DNA of 64,000 nt. It comes from a virus. The stretch lies in IMG/VR virus record IMGVR_UViG_3300020171_000022, positions 1 to 64,000 of that record; one strand, 5' to 3'. The translations under genes and the position numbers were made by a program. The notes below the pieces were generated by a model that saw only the letters and a program-made list of their open reading frames with translations, ran no database searches and was not told where the DNA came from. Position 1 is the stretch's first letter; each line of letters opens with the position of its first letter. Shown here one piece after another: positions 63,522-64,000 of this stretch.

Positions 63522-63978
63522 AAGGAAATCTGTGAGAAGTTTTAGCGATGAACCATTATCCAAAGAGGATATTAATCAGCTTCTCTGGGCAGGTTTGAAG
63601 TGTCCGTCGGCAGGAGGAATCCATCCACTTATGATTCTTGTGATTAACGATAAGGAAACAAAGGAAAAGCTATGTATTGCGGCTCTTAATCAGGAAGCTA
63701 TTAGGAGAGCTCCCGTAGTTCTTGTGGTAGCTGCCGATTTCGCAAGGATGGTTAATCGCTATCACAAGAGGGGATACCGCTATTGCTATATGGAAGCAGG
63801 ACATATAGGACAAAACATATCCTTAATGGCTGTATCACTTGGATTGGGATGTGTAATGATTGGAGCTTTCAGGGATGCGGAAGTGAAAACAGTATTAGGT
63901 ATTGAGGAAGATCCAATATACATTATTCCGGTTGGGAGGATGAAAAATGCCTTATCAACGTCGGTCTCCCGTTCCTGA
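63496..63978 (+). CDS. Nitroreductase-family protein
   Basis: 160 residues. KRKSVRSFSDEPLSKEDINQLLWAG, LKCPSAGGIHPLMILVI and YMEAGHIGQNISLMAVSLGLG with GIEEDPIYIIPVG are the flavin-binding segments. The family reduces nitro compounds, quinones or thioester intermediates using FMN. Rare in phages and at the end of the sugar block; substrate unknown. Confidence 0.75.
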   Translation: MELEEAMSKRKSVRSFSDEPLSKEDINQLLWAGLKCPSAGGIHPLMILVINDKETKEKLCIAALNQEAIRRAPVVLVVAADFARMVNRYHKRGYRYCYMEAGHIGQNISLMAVSLGLGCVMIGAFRDAEVKTVLGIEEDPIYIIPVGRMKNALSTSVSRS

Positions 63979-64000
63979 ATCCGAGATGGATAGGACAATA
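63947..64000 (+). CDS. Gene start, truncated by the window end
   Basis: ATG at 63947 follows GGAGGATGAAAA and the frame is open to the last base (MPYQRRSPVPESEMDRTI). The rest lies outside. It overlaps the nitroreductase gene end. No function can be given. Confidence 0.5.
   Translation, partial: MPYQRRSPVPESEMDRTI

Overview
This window is most of a tailed double-stranded DNA phage genome from an uncultured bacterium. It holds a terminase large subunit split by an intein, a portal, a scaffold, a coat protein, tail and ejection-type proteins, an M15 endolysin, an ERF annealase and a primase-polymerase/helicase fusion. The promoters look sigma70-like and one gene has a lipobox, so the host is bacterial; nothing identifies it further. 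The gene at base 3 and the gene at base 63947 run off the two edges. I found no tRNA, rRNA, CRISPR array, phage integrase or integron integrase.

Layout. 3-13353 (+): tail/fibre and ejection-type genes, two of them with long Ser-Pro repeats. 13350-14572: an orphan tnpB element. 14592-16038 (+): lysis genes and a terminator. 16040-19421 (-): a gene-cassette array with attC-type sites (left array). 19487-22941 (-): exonuclease, SSB-like, ERF and small genes, with an HNH unit inserted. 23161-23258: divergent early promoters. 23265-25179 (+): HTH regulator, methyltransferase, small genes. 25196-27842 (+): a second gene-cassette array (right array). 28072-33226 (+): methyltransferases, a structured RNA candidate, primase-helicase, small zinc proteins. 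33294-35970 (-): a dozen tiny genes. 36223-42686 (+): HNH, small and large terminase, a second tnpB element, small genes. 42764-51312 (+): portal, scaffold, coat and head genes. 51309-63019 (+): a large block of glycosyltransferases, methyltransferases and nucleotide-sugar enzymes. 63016-64000 (+): small genes and a nitroreductase.

The most striking content is the pair of integron-like cassette arrays. Each has about nine sites that begin with ...AAC, end with GTT... and enclose an imperfect inverted repeat, each following one small gene in the same orientation. The first 7 bases of a cassette are usually the exact reverse complement of the 7 bases at its far end, which is the diagnostic property of mobile gene cassettes. 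No integrase is present. Each array lies at the distal end of one of the two early operons, so phage early promoters would replace the usual integron promoter. Several sites also do translational work: in many cassettes the start codon lies in one core and the stop codon in the other, and three sites of 86 bp carry a ribosome binding site, an ATG and a 16-residue leader that reads in frame into three unrelated cassettes. Where two of these leaders differ, the three base changes are all synonymous.

A second recurring pattern is a tight promoter, TTGACA-like, 17 bp, TATAAT-like, then only 6-7 bases to an ATG. It sits before both tnpB genes, before two small zinc-ribbon genes that each precede an HNH nuclease, and before the HTH regulator. 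It predicts leaderless mRNAs, mostly on selfish genes.

The virion region combines four Ser-Pro repeat proteins with a phage-encoded amino-sugar and glycosyltransferase cluster, which suggests, without proof, that the repeats could be glycosylated.
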